A DNA stretch of 64,000 bases from Rhodothalassium salexigens DSM 2132. GTDB taxonomy: Bacteria; Pseudomonadota; Alphaproteobacteria; Sphingomonadales; Rhodothalassiaceae. The notes under the pieces are model-generated. The model was not told where the DNA came from and ran no database searches. It worked only from the letters and a program-made list of their open reading frames with translations. The stretch lies in the NCBI RefSeq assembly GCF_004341375.1, contig NZ_SLXO01000002.1, positions 425,661 to 489,660 of the forward strand. The letters are read 5' to 3'. This document shows, in pieces, positions 47,531 through 56,373 of the stretch (its first letter is position 1; every line of letters begins with the position of its first letter). A program made the position numbers and the translations under genes.

Positions 47531-48835
47531 ATGGCTGGTGTGCAATACCGCCCGCAAAGCGGGTTCATGCAGTGGATGGAGAGCCGGCTGCCGCTGGTCG
47601 GCTTCGTCTACAGCGCGGTCGGCAAGGGCTATCCCACGCCGCGCAATCTGACCTATCTGTGGAACTTCGGCTTCCTGGCCGGGGTTTGCTTGGTGGTGCA
47701 GATCGCCACCGGGATCGTGTTGGCGATGCATTATGTACCCGACGCGACGATGGCGTTCCAGAGCGTCGAGCATATCATGCGCAACGTCAATTACGGTTGG
47801 CTGCTGCGCTATGTCCACGCCAACGGCGCGTCGATGTTCTTCATCGTCGTCTACATCCATATCTTCCGCGGCCTCTACTACGGGTCGTACAAGGCCCCGC
47901 GTGAGGTTCTGTGGATGCTCGGCGTGGTCATCCTGCTGCTGATGATGGCGACCGCGTTCATGGGCTATGTCCTGCCTTGGGGCCAGATGAGCTTCTGGGG
48001 CGCGACCGTGATCACCGGCCTGTTCAGCGCCATTCCCGTGGTCGGCGAACAGATCCAGACGCTGCTGCTCGGCGGTTTCTCGGTCGGCGACCCGGCGCTC
48101 AACCGGTTCTTCTCGCTGCACTATCTGTTGCCGTTCGTGATCCTGGGCGTGGTCATCCTGCACGTCTGGGCGCTGCACATTCCGGGCTCGAACAACCCGC
48201 TCGGCATTGACGTGAAGGGGCCGCAGGACCAGATCCCGTTCCACCCCTACTACACGGTCAAGGACGGCCTGGGCATCGTCGTGTTCTTCATGTTCTTTGC
48301 CCTGTTCGTGTTCTTCGCGCCCAACTCGCTCGGTCACCCGGACAACTATATCCCGGCCGACCCGCTGGTGACGCCGCCGCACATCGTGCCCGAATGGTAC
48401 TTCCTGCCGTTCTATGCGATCCTGCGCTCGATCACCTTCGACATCGCGATTCCGTTCACCGGTATCACGCTGATGAGCGCCAAGCTGCTGGGCGTGCTGG
48501 CGATGTTCGCGTCGATCTTGATCCTGTTCGCGCTGCCCTGGCTTGACCGGTCGCCCGTGCGGTCGTGCAAGTTCCGTCCGGTCTACCGGATCTTCTTCTG
48601 GGTCTTGATGGTCGACTGCGTGTTGCTGACCTATGTGGGCGGCATGCCGGCGGAAGGCATCTGGCCGACCTTGGCGTTGATTGGGACCATCTACTATTTC
48701 TTCCACTTCCTGGTGCTGCTGCCGTTCATCCTGCCGCGCATCGAAAAGCCCGAACCGCTGCCCAACAGCATCTTCGAGGCGGTGATGGAAGGAAAGTCCG
48801 GCCCGTCCACGCCGCAGGCCGCGCCCGCAGAATAA
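47531..48835 (+). CDS. petB: Cytochrome b of the bc1 complex
   Basis: This 434-residue integral membrane subunit has eight or more helices and carries both b hemes. Recognisable motifs include [19 protein letters not shown], the Qo-site [13 protein letters not shown], and [17 protein letters not shown]. The N-terminal and C-terminal parts are fused as in other alphaproteobacteria. It starts 14 nt after petA, and its TAA overlaps an upstream ATG of petC by one base. Confidence 0.97.
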   Translation: MAGVQYRPQSGFMQWMESRLPLVGFVYSAVGKGYPTPRNLTYLWNFGFLAGVCLVVQIATGIVLAMHYVPDATMAFQSVEHIMRNVNYGWLLRYVHANGASMFFIVVYIHIFRGLYYGSYKAPREVLWMLGVVILLLMMATAFMGYVLPWGQMSFWGATVITGLFSAIPVVGEQIQTLLLGGFSVGDPALNRFFSLHYLLPFVILGVVILHVWALHIPGSNNPLGIDVKGPQDQIPFHPYYTVKDGLGIVVFFMFFALFVFFAPNSLGHPDNYIPADPLVTPPHIVPEWYFLPFYAILRSITFDIAIPFTGITLMSAKLLGVLAMFASILILFALPWLDRSPVRSCKFRPVYRIFFWVLMVDCVLLTYVGGMPAEGIWPTLALIGTIYYFFHFLVLLPFILPRIEKPEPLPNSIFEAVMEGKSGPSTPQAAPAE

Positions 48836-48852
48836 TGAAGGATCGACAATCC

Positions 48853-49695
48853 ATGCGTTCTTGTTCGAAGACAGTGCGCGCCGGTGTCCTGGCCCTGACC
48901 ATGGGCCTGGGCGCCGCCCTGCCGGCCCAGGCCGCCGGCGGCGCGAAAGAGCCGATGGACGTGGACTTCCAGTTCGAAGGCCCGTTCGGCACCTGGAACT
49001 ACCCGTCGATCCAGCGGGGCCTCCAGGTCTATCGGCAGATTTGCAGCTCCTGCCACAAGCTGGAGAATGTGCCGTTCCGCACCCTGACCCAGATCGGCTT
49101 CTCGGAAGACGAAGTGAAGGCGATCGCGGAACAGTACCAGGTCGACACGATCAACGACTATGGCGAGGTGGAGCAAAAGCCCGCCGCCACCAATGACGAG
49201 TTCCCGGCGCCGTTCCCCAACGAACAGGCGGCCAAAGCGGCCAACAACAATGCCTATCCGCCGAACCTGTCGCTGATCACCAAGGCGCGCGAGCACGGGC
49301 CCGAGTATGTCTACTCGCTCATGCAGGGCTATGTAGAAGACTCGGAGATCCCCGAAGGCGTCAATCTGGCGCCCGGCCAGTACTATAACGAGTATATGGA
49401 CGGCCATAAGATCTCCATGCCGCGTCAGCTCTACCCGATGATGGTGATGTACGACGACGGTACCGAGGCCACCGTCGAACAAATGTCCCGCGACATCGCC
49501 AACTTCCTGGTGTGGGCCGCACAGCCCGAGATGATCGATCGCAAGCGCATGGGCATCAATGTCCTGGGCTTCCTGTTCATCCTGTCGGTGCTGCTCTACA
49601 TGACCACCCAAAAGGTGTGGAAGCCGGTCAAGGAAGGCGCCACGCCCTGGAAGGACATAATCGAGCGCGATCAGGCCAACAGACAGGACGCCTGA
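48853..49695 (+). CDS. petC: Cytochrome c1 of the bc1 complex
   Basis: This 280-residue subunit has a signal peptide (to AQAAGG), the heme c site CSSCH (64-68), an axial-Met region ISMPRQLYPM, and a C-terminal anchor helix (INVLGFLFILSVLLY). It docks cytochrome c in the periplasm. I chose ATG 48853 because AAGGA lies 10 nt upstream. An in-frame ATG at 48835 overlaps the petB stop and would add six residues. Confidence 0.96.
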   Translation: MRSCSKTVRAGVLALTMGLGAALPAQAAGGAKEPMDVDFQFEGPFGTWNYPSIQRGLQVYRQICSSCHKLENVPFRTLTQIGFSEDEVKAIAEQYQVDTINDYGEVEQKPAATNDEFPAPFPNEQAAKAANNNAYPPNLSLITKAREHGPEYVYSLMQGYVEDSEIPEGVNLAPGQYYNEYMDGHKISMPRQLYPMMVMYDDGTEATVEQMSRDIANFLVWAAQPEMIDRKRMGINVLGFLFILSVLLYMTTQKVWKPVKEGATPWKDIIERDQANRQDA

Positions 49696-49760
49696 TCGGC
49701 GCCCAGCCGACGGCGGGGCGGCGCGCTTGACCGCTCCCCGCCGATCGCTAAAGTCATCGC

Positions 49761-49790
49761 AACCCTCCGGCCCCGGCCGGGGGGTTTCGT
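49761..49790 (+). terminator. Terminator of the petABC operon
   Basis: A near-perfect stem, AACCCTCCGGCC (49761-49772) with GGCCGGGGGGTT (49775-49786), closes on a tiny loop and is followed by T-rich sequence (TTTCGTTTGTTT). It lies between petC and the mtnP ribosome site. Confidence 0.8.
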
Positions 49791-49811
49791 TTGTTTAAGG
49801 AGGCTTAGGGT

Positions 49812-50684
49812 ATGACCTGTATCGGCATTATTGGCGGCAGCGGTCTTTATGACCTGCCGGGGCTCACGGATGGGCATTGGGAAACGGTGGAGACCCCGTT
49901 CGGCACGCCATCCGACCAGATCTTCCGCGCCCGCCTCGGCGACACCGATCTGGCGTTTCTGCCCCGCCACGGCCGCGGCCACGGCGTCAATCCCTCCGAG
50001 ATCAACTACCGCGCCAATATCGACGCGCTGAAGCGCCTGGGCGTCACCGACATTCTGTCCATGTCCGCCTGCGGCTCGCTGGCCGAAGACCTGCCGCCGG
50101 GCAGCTTCGTCGCCGTCGACCAGTTCATCGACCGCACCCATGCCCGCGCGCGCAGCTTCTTCAGCCACGGCATGGTCGCGCATGTGTCCATGGCCGAGCC
50201 CACCTGCGCCCGGCTGCGCGCCGCGGTGGTGGCAGCGGGCGGCGAAACCGGCACGCCGGTGCGCGACGGCGGCACCTATGTGACCATCGAGGGGCCGCAA
50301 TTCTCCACCAAGGCGGAGTCGCACCTCTACCGCCAATGGGGCGCTCAGGTGATCGGCATGACCAACATGCCCGAGGCGCGGCTCGCCCGCGAGGCCGAGA
50401 TCTGCTACCAGACCGTCGCCATGGTCACCGACTATGACTGCTGGCACGAGGAAGAAGAGGCGGTCGAGGTGTCGGCGGTGATCCGCGTGCTCAAGGACAA
50501 TGCCGACCGTGCCCGCGCCCTGGTGGCGCACGCCGCGCCGCGCATCGCCGCAGCCCGGGCCGCCACCTGCCCCCATGGCTGCGACCGGGTGCTCGACACC
50601 GCGATCATCACGCCGCCCGAAGCGCGCGGCGGTGACGCCCTGGCGCGGCTGGACGCGGTCGCCGGCCGCGTGCTTAAGTCCTGA
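49812..50684 (+). CDS. mtnP: S-methyl-5'-thioadenosine phosphorylase
   Basis: This 290-residue enzyme cleaves methylthioadenosine with phosphate to adenine and 5-methylthioribose 1-phosphate. Motifs include [13 protein letters not shown], the phosphate site [16 protein letters not shown] and [16 protein letters not shown]. The Ser/Thr/Asp choices near TDYDCW indicate MTA rather than guanosine or inosine. AAGGAGG precedes the ATG. It is followed 29 nt on by apt, which salvages the adenine it releases. Confidence 0.95.
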   Translation: MTCIGIIGGSGLYDLPGLTDGHWETVETPFGTPSDQIFRARLGDTDLAFLPRHGRGHGVNPSEINYRANIDALKRLGVTDILSMSACGSLAEDLPPGSFVAVDQFIDRTHARARSFFSHGMVAHVSMAEPTCARLRAAVVAAGGETGTPVRDGGTYVTIEGPQFSTKAESHLYRQWGAQVIGMTNMPEARLAREAEICYQTVAMVTDYDCWHEEEEAVEVSAVIRVLKDNADRARALVAHAAPRIAAARAATCPHGCDRVLDTAIITPPEARGGDALARLDAVAGRVLKS

Positions 50685-50713
50685 CTTACGGTTCCAGTTC
50701 GAGGATCAGCCCC

Positions 50714-51289
50714 ATGACCAAAGCGCCCCTGATCGACGAGCCCAAAGAGGGCATCGGCGAGCCGTGGATCCTGTCGCGCATCCGCACCATTCCCGACTTT
50801 CCCAAGCCTGGCATCAAGTTCCGGGACATCACCACGCTGCTCAACGACGCCCGCGGCTTTCGCAAGGCGGTTGACGAGTTGGTCCAGCCCTATGTGGGCG
50901 TCGCCATCGACAAGGTCGCCGGGATCGAGGCGCGCGGCTTCATCGTCGGCGGCGCGGTGGCGCACCAGTTGACCAGCGGCTTCGTGCCGATGCGCAAGAA
51001 GGGCAAGCTGCCGCACGCCACCATCGGGCAAAGCTATGACCTGGAATATGGCACCGACACGCTGGAAATCCACGAAGACGCCATCGCCCACGGCGACCTG
51101 GTGTTGCTGGTCGACGACCTGCTGGCCACCGGCGGCACCGCCGACGCGGCGGTCGAGTTGATCGAGAAGGCCGGTGGCAAGGTGGTCGCCGCCTGTTTCG
51201 TGATCGACCTGCCCGACCTGGGCGGCGCCCAACGCCTGCGCGATCGTGGCGTAGACGTGATCTCGCTCTGCCAGTATCACGGGGCTTGA
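50714..51289 (+). CDS. apt: Adenine phosphoribosyltransferase
   Basis: This 191-residue enzyme makes AMP from adenine and PRPP. It has [15 protein letters not shown] (adenine-site region), GIEARGF, and the PRPP loop [13 protein letters not shown]. Its position right after mtnP forms a two-gene methylthioadenosine/adenine salvage unit. The length is about ten residues longer than E. coli Apt because of an N-terminal extension. Confidence 0.96.
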   Translation: MTKAPLIDEPKEGIGEPWILSRIRTIPDFPKPGIKFRDITTLLNDARGFRKAVDELVQPYVGVAIDKVAGIEARGFIVGGAVAHQLTSGFVPMRKKGKLPHATIGQSYDLEYGTDTLEIHEDAIAHGDLVLLVDDLLATGGTADAAVELIEKAGGKVVAACFVIDLPDLGGAQRLRDRGVDVISLCQYHGA

Positions 51290-51358
51290 TCGACGGCCGC
51301 GCGCGGGGCAGCGGCCCGGTCCACGCGCCGCCACCCCGCCCGCGCTGGAGTTGAGCCT

Positions 51359-53455
51359 TTGGGCAGCCCGCTATCGTCGCCGCCGGTGACCCTGGATCGC
51401 CTGTCGCCGAACTGGTCGGCGGTACCGGCGCTCCATGCCACCGGGCGGGCGACCCTGGCCACCGACCGCCTGGCGGTCATCGCCACCGACGCCGGGCCGC
51501 TGCGCCTGGCGCTGTGGGACCAGGGACTGCGCCTCTGGCTCGGTCCCGAGCGCCGCGACGACTACGCCATCCTGACCGACCCGCCAGCAGCTCTGCCCCT
51601 CGCGCTCAGCGAAACCGACGGCGCCAGCATCCTCGAAGCCGGCGATCTGCGGCTGACGGTCGAACACGCGCCGCTGAGCTTCACGCTCGAACGCGCCGGC
51701 GAGTTGGTCCAACGGTCGCCCACCGACGGCCATTTCCGCCGCCGCTTCCGCATGCCGCCGCTGGCGCGTCTGGCCGAGGGTTGGTTGGTGGGCTTCGACC
51801 TGCCGTCGGGCTGGCCGGTCTATGGTCTGGGCGAGAAATGGGGACCGCTCGACAAGCGCGGCCAGTTCATCCGCTCGTGCAACCACGATGCCCTGGGCGT
51901 CAATTCCGAATGGTCGTACAAGAACACGCCGTTCGCCTGGAGCCCGGCGGGCTGGGGCCTGTTCGCCCACACCCCCGCTCCGGTGGCCCACGCGGTCGGC
52001 TTCGCCACCTGGTCACACCGCGCCTATGGCCTGCTGGTCGAAGACCCGAGCCTCGACCTGTTCCTGTTCGCCGGCGCCGACGGCGGCGACCTGATCGCCA
52101 CCTACACCCGCTTGACCGGCCGCGCGCCGGTGCCGCCCTTGTGGAGCCTGGGGGTGATCCTGTCGCGGGCCTATTACCGCGACGCTCAAGCGGTGCTCGA
52201 CGCCGCCGCCGAGGTGCGCGCGCGCGCCATGCCGTGCGATGTGATCACGCTGGACGGGCGCACCTGGCAGCACACCGAAACCCGCTTCGCCTTCGAGTGG
52301 GATGGCGCGCGCTATCCCGACCCCGCCGCCGTGATCAAGGCCTTGCGGGCGCTCGATTTCAAGGTCTGCCTGTGGGAGTATCCGCTGGTCTCGGTGCACA
52401 ATCCGCTGTTCGAGACCATGGCGGCGCGCGGCTGGCTGCTGACCGACGGGCGCACCGGCCTGCCCTATCGCTACCGGTTCGACCCTGAGCCGTTCGGCGA
52501 GGTGCTCACCCCGTTGCCCGACTCGGGCCTGGTGGACTTCACCCACCCCGACGCCTACGCCTATTGGCGCGACCGCCACGCCGAGCTGTTCGCCACCGGC
52601 GTCCACATGATCAAGCCCGACTTCGGCGAACAAGTGGAAGAGCCCTGTGTGGCCCATAATGGTGAAGGCGGCCACGCGCTGCACAATGTCTATGCTCTGC
52701 TCTACAATCGCTGCGTCTATGAAGCGGCCGAGCGCTACGCGCCCGACGGCGCCTTTCTGTTCAGCCGTGCCGCGTGGGCCGGCTCGCAGCGCTATCCTGC
52801 GCAATGGGGTGGTGACCCTCAGGCCGACTGGGAAGGTCTGGCCGCCAGCATCCGCGGGGCGTTGAGCTGGGGCCTGTCGGGGGCGCCCTTCTATGCCACC
52901 GACGTGGGCGGTTTCTATGGCGACGACCGCGACCCGGTGCTCTATGTGCGCTGGACCCAGGCGGCGGTGTTTGCCGCCCACTTGCGCCTGCACGGGCTGG
53001 GCGAACGCGAGCCCTGGTCCTATGGCCCCGAGGCCGAGCGGCTGTCGATCGCCGCCCTGCGCTTGCGCTATCGGTTGATCCCCTATCTGTGGGATGCCAT
53101 GGCCACGGCGGCGGCAACCGGCCTGCCGGTGCAACGCGCCATGGCGCTCGCCTATCCCCAAGAAAGCGAAGCCTGGCGCTTCGACACCCAGTTCCTGTTC
53201 GGCGATCACATGCTGGTCGCCCCGTGTCTGCGCCCCGACGGCCGGGTCGATATCTATCTGCCCGAAGGCCGCTGGCGTCAGTTTCCGAGCAACACACCCT
53301 ATGAGGGCGGGCGCGTGCATCGGTTGACCCTGGCGCTCGACCAGATGGCGGTGTTCGTGCCCGAAGGCCGGGCGATCCCGCTGGGCCCCGAAGTGGAGAC
53401 CACCGCCGTCTTGCCCCAAGGCCCCGTGGTCGCTGAAACCTGGATGGCGGGATAA
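51359..53455 (+). CDS. Glycoside hydrolase family 31 (alpha-glucosidase/alpha-xylosidase)
   Basis: This 698-residue cytoplasmic hydrolase has an N-terminal beta domain, VYGLGEKWGPLDKRG, a TIM barrel and a C-terminal beta domain (LPEGRWRQF). The nucleophile is D421 in KPDFGEQ and the acid/base is D486 in WGGDPQADW, matching the YicI-type GH31 layout. It cleaves terminal alpha-linked glucose or xylose. There is no signal peptide. The start appears to be TTG, with GGAG 8 nt upstream. A GTG at 51386 is a weaker alternative. Transport genes for its substrate are not adjacent. Confidence 0.88.
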   Translation: MGSPLSSPPVTLDRLSPNWSAVPALHATGRATLATDRLAVIATDAGPLRLALWDQGLRLWLGPERRDDYAILTDPPAALPLALSETDGASILEAGDLRLTVEHAPLSFTLERAGELVQRSPTDGHFRRRFRMPPLARLAEGWLVGFDLPSGWPVYGLGEKWGPLDKRGQFIRSCNHDALGVNSEWSYKNTPFAWSPAGWGLFAHTPAPVAHAVGFATWSHRAYGLLVEDPSLDLFLFAGADGGDLIATYTRLTGRAPVPPLWSLGVILSRAYYRDAQAVLDAAAEVRARAMPCDVITLDGRTWQHTETRFAFEWDGARYPDPAAVIKALRALDFKVCLWEYPLVSVHNPLFETMAARGWLLTDGRTGLPYRYRFDPEPFGEVLTPLPDSGLVDFTHPDAYAYWRDRHAELFATGVHMIKPDFGEQVEEPCVAHNGEGGHALHNVYALLYNRCVYEAAERYAPDGAFLFSRAAWAGSQRYPAQWGGDPQADWEGLAASIRGALSWGLSGAPFYATDVGGFYGDDRDPVLYVRWTQAAVFAAHLRLHGLGEREPWSYGPEAERLSIAALRLRYRLIPYLWDAMATAAATGLPVQRAMALAYPQESEAWRFDTQFLFGDHMLVAPCLRPDGRVDIYLPEGRWRQFPSNTPYEGGRVHRLTLALDQMAVFVPEGRAIPLGPEVETTAVLPQGPVVAETWMAG

Positions 53456-53460
53456 ACGCG

Positions 53461-53488
53461 ACCGGCGGACCCCGAAGGACCCGCCGGT
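53461..53488. terminator. Hairpin between convergent genes
   Basis: ACCGGCGG (53461-53468) pairs with CCGCCGGT (53481-53488) just after the GH31 stop. The following TTCGTTG is only weakly T-rich. It may terminate transcription from both sides. Confidence 0.55.
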
Positions 53489-53529
53489 TCGTTGCGCCGG
53501 ACTGAAAGGCCGCCGGGGCGGCCCGTTGC

Positions 53530-54309
53530 TTATGCTTGGCGCGCGCGCCGGCCAAGGGCGGCGGCACCGGCCACGCCGATCAGCAGCATCAAGCCGGTCG
53601 CCGGCACCGGGATCGACGAACGGGCGACGAAATTGTCGAAATAGAGCGTCCGGTCGATACCGTCGGCGGTGTTCACCGCTTGCAGGATCACGCTGCCGAT
53701 CTCGGTGGTGCCGCCGGCTTCCTCGGTGCCCAGCAGGGTGTCGTTGAGGAAAAAGCGGAACAGATCGGCGGTCGGGTCCAGTTGGATTTCCATGTTGACG
53801 AACTCGCCGAAGGCGACGCCGTCGGGCAGACCGGCCGGGCGGAAGCCGCTGCCGTCATCGTCGCCTTGGACCGAATCCCAGACATGGAACTGGTCCTCGA
53901 AGAACTCGATGATCGGATAGGACAGAACGCCGGACGGATCGCCGCCGAAACCGACGCCCCACAGCCCGCCGACGCGCCCGGTGGTGTTCTGGAACGCCGG
54001 GTCCAGATACCAGTCGATGGAAATCATGCGCGCGCCCGGGGTCAGGAACTGCCGTCCCTGGGTGAAGCGGAACAGGTCGGTTTCGGTGTGGTCGGACGAA
54101 ATGGTCAGCGCCAGGCGTTTGTCGCCCATGAAGTCCACGGATGAGAAGCCGGCCGGCTTCGAGCGGTCGACAAACCAGGCGCCGTCGGTGCGGCTGTCGG
54201 CCAGAACCGGATCGCTGTCAAACGTCTGATCGGTGATGATACTGGCCTGCGCTGTCCCGCTCAGTGCCAAAAAAGCGCCACCAACCAGAGGTTTCATAAG
54301 ATTTTTCAT
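53530..54309 (-). CDS. PEP-CTERM-type sorted surface protein A
   Basis: This 259-residue exported protein has a signal peptide (to AQAS, about residue 23). A beta-rich body with many Asp and Phe residues follows (ITDQTFDSDPVL, MISIDWYLDPAF, LFRFFLNDTLLG). It ends with a tripartite sorting signal: IPVPATG, a hydrophobic helix (LMLLIGVAGAAALG), and RRARQA. This VPxPA/PEP-CTERM-like tail is processed by exosortases in polysaccharide-producing bacteria. GGAGAG marks the ATG. A sigma-54-like promoter lies 35 nt upstream of the start. No exosortase is in the window. Confidence 0.78.
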   Translation of the reverse strand: MKNLMKPLVGGAFLALSGTAQASIITDQTFDSDPVLADSRTDGAWFVDRSKPAGFSSVDFMGDKRLALTISSDHTETDLFRFTQGRQFLTPGARMISIDWYLDPAFQNTTGRVGGLWGVGFGGDPSGVLSYPIIEFFEDQFHVWDSVQGDDDGSGFRPAGLPDGVAFGEFVNMEIQLDPTADLFRFFLNDTLLGTEEAGGTTEIGSVILQAVNTADGIDRTLYFDNFVARSSIPVPATGLMLLIGVAGAAALGRRARQA

Positions 54310-54343
54310 TGACTCTCTCCGAGAATAGACCCGGTTACGGCTC

Positions 54344-54360
54344 AGCAAGTCTCGGGCCAG
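54344..54360 (-). promoter_or_regulatory. Sigma-54 (-24/-12) promoter for sorted protein A
   Basis: On the minus strand the sequence is CTGGCCCGAGACTTGCT. It matches the consensus YTGGCACGRN3TTGCW at every constrained position but one (C for A). The GG and GC doublets have the invariant 10-bp spacing. The predicted transcription start is near 54333, leaving a 24-nt leader that contains the GGAGAG ribosome site. Confidence 0.75.
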
Positions 54361-54422
54361 ATTTCCAAACCCCACAAAAACCATGAATATCTGTACAATG
54401 AATACTTTCGCCTTTTGGAACC

Positions 54423-54439
54423 TGTCAGTCTCACTAACA
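54423..54439. promoter_or_regulatory. Operator-like dyad 1 (TGTCA-N7-TAACA)
   Basis: TGTCA, seven bases, then TAACA (one mismatch to TGACA). The dyad is centred about 98 bp upstream of the predicted start of gene A, a usual distance for a sigma-54 enhancer site. Confidence 0.55.
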
Positions 54440-54463
54440 GCCCCGGGCAGAAACTGGAAGGAC

Positions 54464-54480
54464 TGTCAAAACCACTGACA
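54464..54480. promoter_or_regulatory. Operator-like dyad 2 (TGTCA-N7-TGACA)
   Basis: A perfect five-base dyad with the same 7-bp spacer as dyads 1 and 3, centred 41 bp (about four helical turns) from dyad 1. Confidence 0.6.
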
Positions 54481-54608
54481 AGCCGCCGTGGACCCGTCGA
54501 CCGAAGCCCCCGCGCGCGGTGATCGCGGGCCTATCCGAGCGCCGAGCATCCCCCGTTGACACCCTGCCGCGGCGGGGCGTGGCGGCCCTGGTGGCCCGGT
54601 CGCGCCAT

Positions 54609-54629
54609 GGTGTCAGCGCCGGTGACACC
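54609..54629. promoter_or_regulatory. Operator-like dyad 3 (GGTGTCA-N7-TGACACC)
   Basis: The best of the three dyads: seven-base perfect arms with the same 7-bp spacer. It is centred about 126 bp upstream of the predicted start of the plus-strand gene B. Confidence 0.62.
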
Positions 54630-54718
54630 CCGTCTCGGCCTCGGTCAAAACCGTAAACAATCCTGACAACAACGCCTATCCGCACATTAAACATATGATT
54701 TTATTACTTATTTCCAGA

Positions 54719-54734
54719 AGGCACATGGCTTGCT
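54719..54734 (+). promoter_or_regulatory. Sigma-54 (-24/-12) promoter for sorted protein B
   Basis: AGGCACATGGCTTGCT keeps the GGCAC and TTGCT cores and the invariant 10-bp GG-to-GC spacing, with mismatches at the flanking T and in the G/R positions. The predicted start is near 54745, giving a 39-nt leader with AGGAG at 54773-54777. Confidence 0.65.
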
Positions 54735-54783
54735 TGGCACGCGGCGGTCACCCGATACAAGCCAACCGATACAGGAGAGAAAC

Positions 54784-55590
54784 ATGACCGTGCGTTCCAC
54801 TTTGGGCCTGGGGCTTGCTGCCACGGCCTGCCTGGGCCTCGCCAGCGCCGGCGCGTCGGCGTCCACCGTCACCCCCGACGTGATTTTCGGCAGCGGCAAT
54901 GCCAATGGCGCCTTCACCATCGGCACCGGCTTGAACGGCGGCATCGAATTGGGCCTGCGCGGCAAGTTGCGCTTCAACGAGAGCAACCTGCCGGAAAACA
55001 CCTTCAACTATGACGGTGTCGACACCTACAGCTTCGACCGCGGCACCCCGCCCACGGGCTTCGGCTTCGCGGCCAACAGCCCGACCACCCCGGTGTGGAA
55101 CTTCGAATGGTCGATCAACACCGACGTGACCGGAACGACCGGTCTGGCGCTCGACGGCCTGACCTATGAATTGCGCCTGGACGGCGACCCGACCGCGGGC
55201 ACCGACTTCACCGACAGCTTCGACCTGATCAACGCCGCCTTCAACGATCACGCCATCGGCACCAACGCCACCGGTAACGGCGGCGGCACCGTCGCCAGCG
55301 ACAGCGCCGACTACGCCGCGCTGATCGCCCAGAACAATGTGGCGCAGAATTCCTGGAACTATGAGTTCTTCAACGACGGCCCCGCCGCATTGATCCAGTT
55401 GGCCAGCTTCGACCCGCAGGCCATCGGCACCTATACCATCCAACTGGAAGCGTTTCTGAACGGCGATTCCGTGGCCGCCACCTCGATCGACATTCGCACC
55501 GTGCCGATGCCGGGCGCGCTGGCTTTCTTCGGTCTGGGGCTGGGCGCGGCCGGCGTCGCCGGGCTGCGCCGCGCACGCCGCGCACGCTGA
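54784..55590 (+). CDS. PEP-CTERM-type sorted surface protein B
   Basis: This 268-residue exported protein has a signal peptide (to GASAS, about residue 24). The body is Asn/Asp/Gly/Thr-rich, low in Lys and without Cys in the mature part, typical of sorted matrix proteins (GFGFAANSPTTPVWNFEW, ANNVAQNSWNYEFF-like strands). It ends VPMPGAL, a hydrophobic helix, and RRARRAR. It shares this tail type with the divergent gene A but not obviously the body. It is probably tied to extracellular polysaccharide or biofilm matrix. Confidence 0.78.
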   Translation: MTVRSTLGLGLAATACLGLASAGASASTVTPDVIFGSGNANGAFTIGTGLNGGIELGLRGKLRFNESNLPENTFNYDGVDTYSFDRGTPPTGFGFAANSPTTPVWNFEWSINTDVTGTTGLALDGLTYELRLDGDPTAGTDFTDSFDLINAAFNDHAIGTNATGNGGGTVASDSADYAALIAQNNVAQNSWNYEFFNDGPAALIQLASFDPQAIGTYTIQLEAFLNGDSVAATSIDIRTVPMPGALAFFGLGLGAAGVAGLRRARRAR

Positions 55591-55597
55591 GTCCAAG

Positions 55598-55623
55598 CCC
55601 CGGCCGGTCTCGATCGACCGGGG
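55598..55623 (+). terminator. Hairpin after sorted protein B
   Basis: CCCCGG (55598-55603) and GGTC pair with GACC and CCGGGG (to 55623), with two unpaired bases on one arm. No T-run follows, so terminator function is uncertain. Confidence 0.45.
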
Positions 55624-55826
55624 TGGTGAAACCGGGGCGCAAAAAGATGTTCCGCCCAAGCCGGCGGCGTCGCTAGTCTGTACCGACCCTCGCGGGGGGA
55701 CGGGACGGCTGCTCGACGCCGCCGGCGTCGTTTCCGAGGGCCGCCGTTCGGCGCGCCACGGCTCAGCGGACCGCAGGTCTGCCGGCCACAGTGGGGGGGC
55801 GCCGCAGGTTACGGGAAGGCTCGGTC

Positions 55827-56363
55827 ATGACCATCGCCGCCGTTTGCCGGCGCCTGTCGGGCGCCATCGCCGCGATCACCCGACCGCTGAGCGTCGCCGG
55901 GCGCAACCTGGCGGCGTTGCTGCTGGCGGTGATGGTGGGCGTGGTGCTGGCCCAGGTGGGATGGCGCTATGGGTTTGGCCAGGCGCTGGCGTGGAGCGAG
56001 GAATTGTCCCGGGTGTTGATGATCTGGGCGGTGTTCCTGGTCGCCCCCTGGGCCTATCGCACCGGCGCCCATGTGAGCGTGACCCTGTTTTTCGACGCCC
56101 TACCCGGTGCCGCCGCCCACACCCTGCGCCTGGTGCTGACCAGTCTGGTGGTCTGGGTTTTGTGGCGTCTGCTGGTCGAAAGCCTCGACCTGATGGCCGA
56201 CGGGCGGTCGCTGCAGACCGCCAGCCTCGGCCTGGCCATGGCGCCGATCTATACGATCCTGCCGGCGAGCTTCGCGCTGATGGCGCTGGTCGGCGTCGAG
56301 CGTTGGTTGAGCCAAGCCGCCGCCGCGCTCGACGCGCTCCGCCGTCGACCGGCCGCCCGCTGA
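55827..56363 (+). CDS. dctQ: TRAP transporter small permease subunit (DctQ type)
   Basis: This 178-residue membrane protein has four helices and the DctQ signatures GWRYGFGQALAWSEELSRVLMIW and GAHVSV. It couples the large permease and the binding protein of a secondary solute importer. ATG 55827 is preferred, as the frame upstream lacks family similarity. It is the first gene of a QMP unit and lies 10 nt before dctM. Confidence 0.88.
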   Translation: MTIAAVCRRLSGAIAAITRPLSVAGRNLAALLLAVMVGVVLAQVGWRYGFGQALAWSEELSRVLMIWAVFLVAPWAYRTGAHVSVTLFFDALPGAAAHTLRLVLTSLVVWVLWRLLVESLDLMADGRSLQTASLGLAMAPIYTILPASFALMALVGVERWLSQAAAALDALRRRPAAR

Positions 56364-56373
56364 GGGGCGCCGC

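Noticed and set aside
49741..49811. Possible riboswitch (SAM or purine type) before mtnP
   Set aside because: The only structure is a single GC-rich stem followed by a T-rich tail directly after petC, best read as that operon's terminator. No conserved aptamer core is visible.
54734..54754. Second sigma-54-like site TTGGCAC downstream of the chosen plus-strand element
   Set aside because: The -12 half reads GGTCA instead of TTGC at the required spacing, so it lacks the essential GC doublet.
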